In this document: piece by piece, positions 25,380-27,288 of the stretch | Position numbering within the stretch: position 1 is the first letter of the stretch | Layout: each line of letters opens with the position of its first letter | Source: Planctomycetota bacterium | Lineage (GTDB): Bacteria; Planctomycetota; PUPC01; DSUN01 | Reading direction: 5' to 3' | NCBI GenBank assembly: GCA_016872875.1 | Contig: VGYW01000065.1 | Location: 1-27,288, forward strand | Length of the DNA stretch: 27,288 bases | Made by a program: the position numbers and the translations under genes | The notes under the pieces: generated by a model | Seen by the model: only the letters and a program-made list of their open reading frames with translations | Told to the model about the DNA's origin: nothing | Database searches by the model: none

Positions 25380-27288
25380 CTACTCCACCACGATCAACGC
25401 GAAGTTGTGATGCACGATCTCCACCTCGAACACCCCGGGGCCGAGGCGCTTGAGCAGGGCCGGATTCTTCTCCTCAAGCGCAATTTCCAGGCCCTTCCCG
25501 CCGGCCTCCAAGCGGCCCGGGGCGACATCAGGATGGGCCGGAAGCTTGACCGCGGCGGGGTTCTCCGCCTTTTTCCGGCCCGCCTTCAGCTCCACGTCCC
25601 AGGCCTGTGCGGACTCCGCAACGCCCAGGGCCGCCAGATCGAGGGCGAGGCGAACGGTGTAGATGGCCTGTTTCGCCTGACGCTCGGCGGGAGCGGCGCC
25701 CCCGACCTCGGCCTTCGTCAACCCCCGCTGCCCGGCGTCGTACTCCGCCAGCGTCGGACCGCCTTCCTTGCCAGCCGGTTTCGCCGCGCCCGCCGGCCCG
25801 AAATGGCCGAGCGCGATCATCGCCTTGCCGCCCCGTGCCAGCACCAGGGCCCGCATCTCGGCGCCCTGCGTGCGCAGCGGGTAGCCGTCCTCCCAGTAGC
25901 GGAAGACCCGGCAGTCCGGCAGCCCGTAGCCGAAACGCGCCAGTTCGGTCTGGACGAACGAGACGGAGTTGTCGCCCTGGTGCATGCGGATCTCGTGCGG
26001 GAAGCAGACCGCCATGCCCGTCCGGTGCAGCCATTCGCGGGAAATCCCGTCGCCACCCTTGAGGATGTTGCCGGTGATGCCCACGGACAGGTTGCCGGCC
26101 TGGAGACCCAGGTTGTGTGCCAGGATCAGATCGAGATCCATGCGGTCCTGCAGGTCCATGCTCCCGAAATGCCCCTGGTCGCGCCATTCCCAGTCGAGAT
26201 TGGCCGTGCCGAAGGAGAGCATGGGCACGATGTTGACGTTGGTCATGTGGATGTAGGTGATCGGCCGCTTGCCCATGACGTGCATCATCGTGGCGGTGCG
26301 CTTGACCAGCTCCCGGAACGCCATCAGGTGTACCCCGGCCCGCGGGCGGCCGGCATCGTCGACGTACCCTGGACCGCCGGCTTCGGCGGGCGCGTAGTTC
26401 GGCTGCAGGAAGAAGTTGTCCCAGTAGATGCCGTCGGCGAAGCTCTCGAGCATCTTCTTGTGATAGAAGAGCAGCATGTCGATGCGGCTGGGCACCGGTT
26501 CGACCTGGTACCAGCAGGCCACTCCGGGAAACTCGGCGTGGACCCGCCGGGGGCGTTCGAAGGTCGAGTAGTTGTTCCACCGCGGATCGACGATATCGCC
26601 CGACAGCCACTCGTCGATGTAGGTGGTGAGGAACTCCATCGTCTCGCCACTCGCGCCGCGCGGGTTGGTGTAGGGGATCACATAGCGGAACTTTCTCGTT
26701 TCCGGACGATTCGCGGGCGTGAAGCTGGACCATTGAAATCCGGCCCGCATCGCAGGCTCGATTTCCTGGCGTTGTTGATCCGTCAACCCGGAATACCTGG
26801 CAAACCACTGCTGTTCGTAATCCTTGTCCAGCTTGCCCGTGCGGCGTTGTTCGGCCAGCTTCTCCCAGAAGGAGTAATCCTTGCCGTCGGGGTACACCGA
26901 CGTGGCGAAATGGCGCCCGCCCCAGTAGCCATTGCCGCCCCAGAAGCCGATCTGGACGCTTTGGACATCTCCATCGGTGCGCGTCGCCCACCAGCGACGC
27001 CAGTTGTAGGGCTCCTCCGGCATCGGCTTGGCGGGGGTGGCCTGGAGCGCAAAGGTGAGGGTGCGCGCACGGGCAAGGCGCGACGGTTTGGCGATCAGGT
27101 TGAGCCGCAAGAGCACCGTATCGCCCTCGCGGTCAATGACCATCATCGGGGTGTCTTTTTCCGTGATCCAGTCGCGGTCGTTGTCGGCCGCGAAGCAGAT
27201 GCCGCGTTCGGGTCCGCCGAGATAGATGTAGGGCACGAAGACCCCGTTGAGCCGGGCGGGGACTTTCGACGAATCCCAGACCTTGCCC
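25380..27288 (-). CDS. Putative secreted glycoside hydrolase, DUF6067/GH123-like, 5'-truncated by window end
   Basis: The reading frame is open to the right edge, so the N-terminus lies outside the window; about 635 residues are visible. Visible order: the end of a beta-rich domain (GKVWDSSK, then VPYIYLGG and ICFAADND), matching the RVWDC / IPYIWIG / WFADSDEGWIP region of the two downstream paralogs; a TIM-barrel-like region; and a C-terminal beta-sandwich ending HHNFALIVVE, equivalent to HNFRLLVVER. The likely active-site segment is ADGIYWDN (codons near 26415-26438), aligning with GIDGYYIDN in the paralogs, followed by IHMTN near 26250. The two Asp of DG-x-Y-x-DN are the best acid candidates. 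Activity and substrate are unknown. It is much more diverged than the other two copies and is upstream in the same probable operon, 110 bp before the next start. The DUF6067/GH123-like label comes from recalled family resemblance and has not been searched. Confidence 0.72.
   Translation of the reverse strand, partial: GKVWDSSKVPARLNGVFVPYIYLGGPERGICFAADNDRDWITEKDTPMMVIDREGDTVLLRLNLIAKPSRLARARTLTFALQATPAKPMPEEPYNWRRWWATRTDGDVQSVQIGFWGGNGYWGGRHFATSVYPDGKDYSFWEKLAEQRRTGKLDKDYEQQWFARYSGLTDQQRQEIEPAMRAGFQWSSFTPANRPETRKFRYVIPYTNPRGASGETMEFLTTYIDEWLSGDIVDPRWNNYSTFERPRRVHAEFPGVACWYQVEPVPSRIDMLLFYHKKMLESFADGIYWDNFFLQPNYAPAEAGGPGYVDDAGRPRAGVHLMAFRELVKRTATMMHVMGKRPITYIHMTNVNIVPMLSFGTANLDWEWRDQGHFGSMDLQDRMDLDLILAHNLGLQAGNLSVGITGNILKGGDGISREWLHRTGMAVCFPHEIRMHQGDNSVSFVQTELARFGYGLPDCRVFRYWEDGYPLRTQGAEMRALVLARGGKAMIALGHFGPAGAAKPAGKEGGPTLAEYDAGQRGLTKAEVGGAAPAERQAKQAIYTVRLALDLAALGVAESAQAWDVELKAGRKKAENPAAVKLPAHPDVAPGRLEAGGKGLEIALEEKNPALLKRLGPGVFEVEIVHHNFALIVVE

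Noticed and set aside
1..27288. tRNA, rRNA, CRISPR arrays, transposases or integrases
   Set aside because: None was seen on either strand. The short repeats present are duplicated genes or isolated hairpins.

Overview
The window is a high-GC bacterial segment in which every large gene lies on the minus strand, so the genes read from right to left. Most begin with a signal peptide and are very large (885-1190 codons) secreted multidomain proteins: glycoside hydrolases, CBM9/DOMON-like carbohydrate-binding sandwiches, FlgD-type Ig modules and beta-propellers. This mix, with an FGE-sulfatase-type protein and a GH127 enzyme but no TonB/SusC/SusD genes, suggests a glycan-degrading member of the Planctomycetota/Verrucomicrobiota/Lentisphaerota/Kiritimatiellota group. 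The assignment is inferred from gene content only; no rRNA, tRNA or marker gene is present.

Block 1 (27288 to 17875) holds a gene cut by the window edge (a putative glycoside hydrolase with a TIM-barrel-like domain), then two closely related paralogs of about 1100 residues (25269-21964 and 21249-17875). A small FGE-like gene (21892-21266) sits between the paralogs and has lost its central region. Spacing is short and all starts have good Shine-Dalgarno sequences, so this reads as one operon containing a tandem duplication with a period of about 4.09 kb.

The interval from 17874 to 16294 (about 1.6 kb) has no large gene. It contains an inverted-repeat-rich stretch (17660-17804), a plus-strand remnant that looks like helical TPR-type repeats (about 17345-17664), two small plus-strand ORFs with strong ribosome-binding sites (16499-16621 and 16655-16813), a strong 34-nt hairpin (16450-16483) and a short palindrome (16350-16361). 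The last two lie upstream of block 2 and are candidates for its control.

Block 2 (16293 to 171) is a tight operon. A GH2 enzyme overlaps a GH127 beta-L-arabinofuranosidase-type enzyme by 4 bp. Three large proteins that share a FlgD-Ig module, a beta-propeller and a CBM9-like domain follow. The first is split by a single in-frame TAA. The second lacks about 158 propeller residues that the third has. The third carries its CBM9-like domain at the N-terminus, whereas in the other two it is C-terminal. A reasonable inference is that the locus takes apart an arabinose- and galactose- or glucuronate-containing polysaccharide outside the cytoplasm, with the propeller/CBM9 proteins binding the glycan. 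The substrate is not shown by the sequence.
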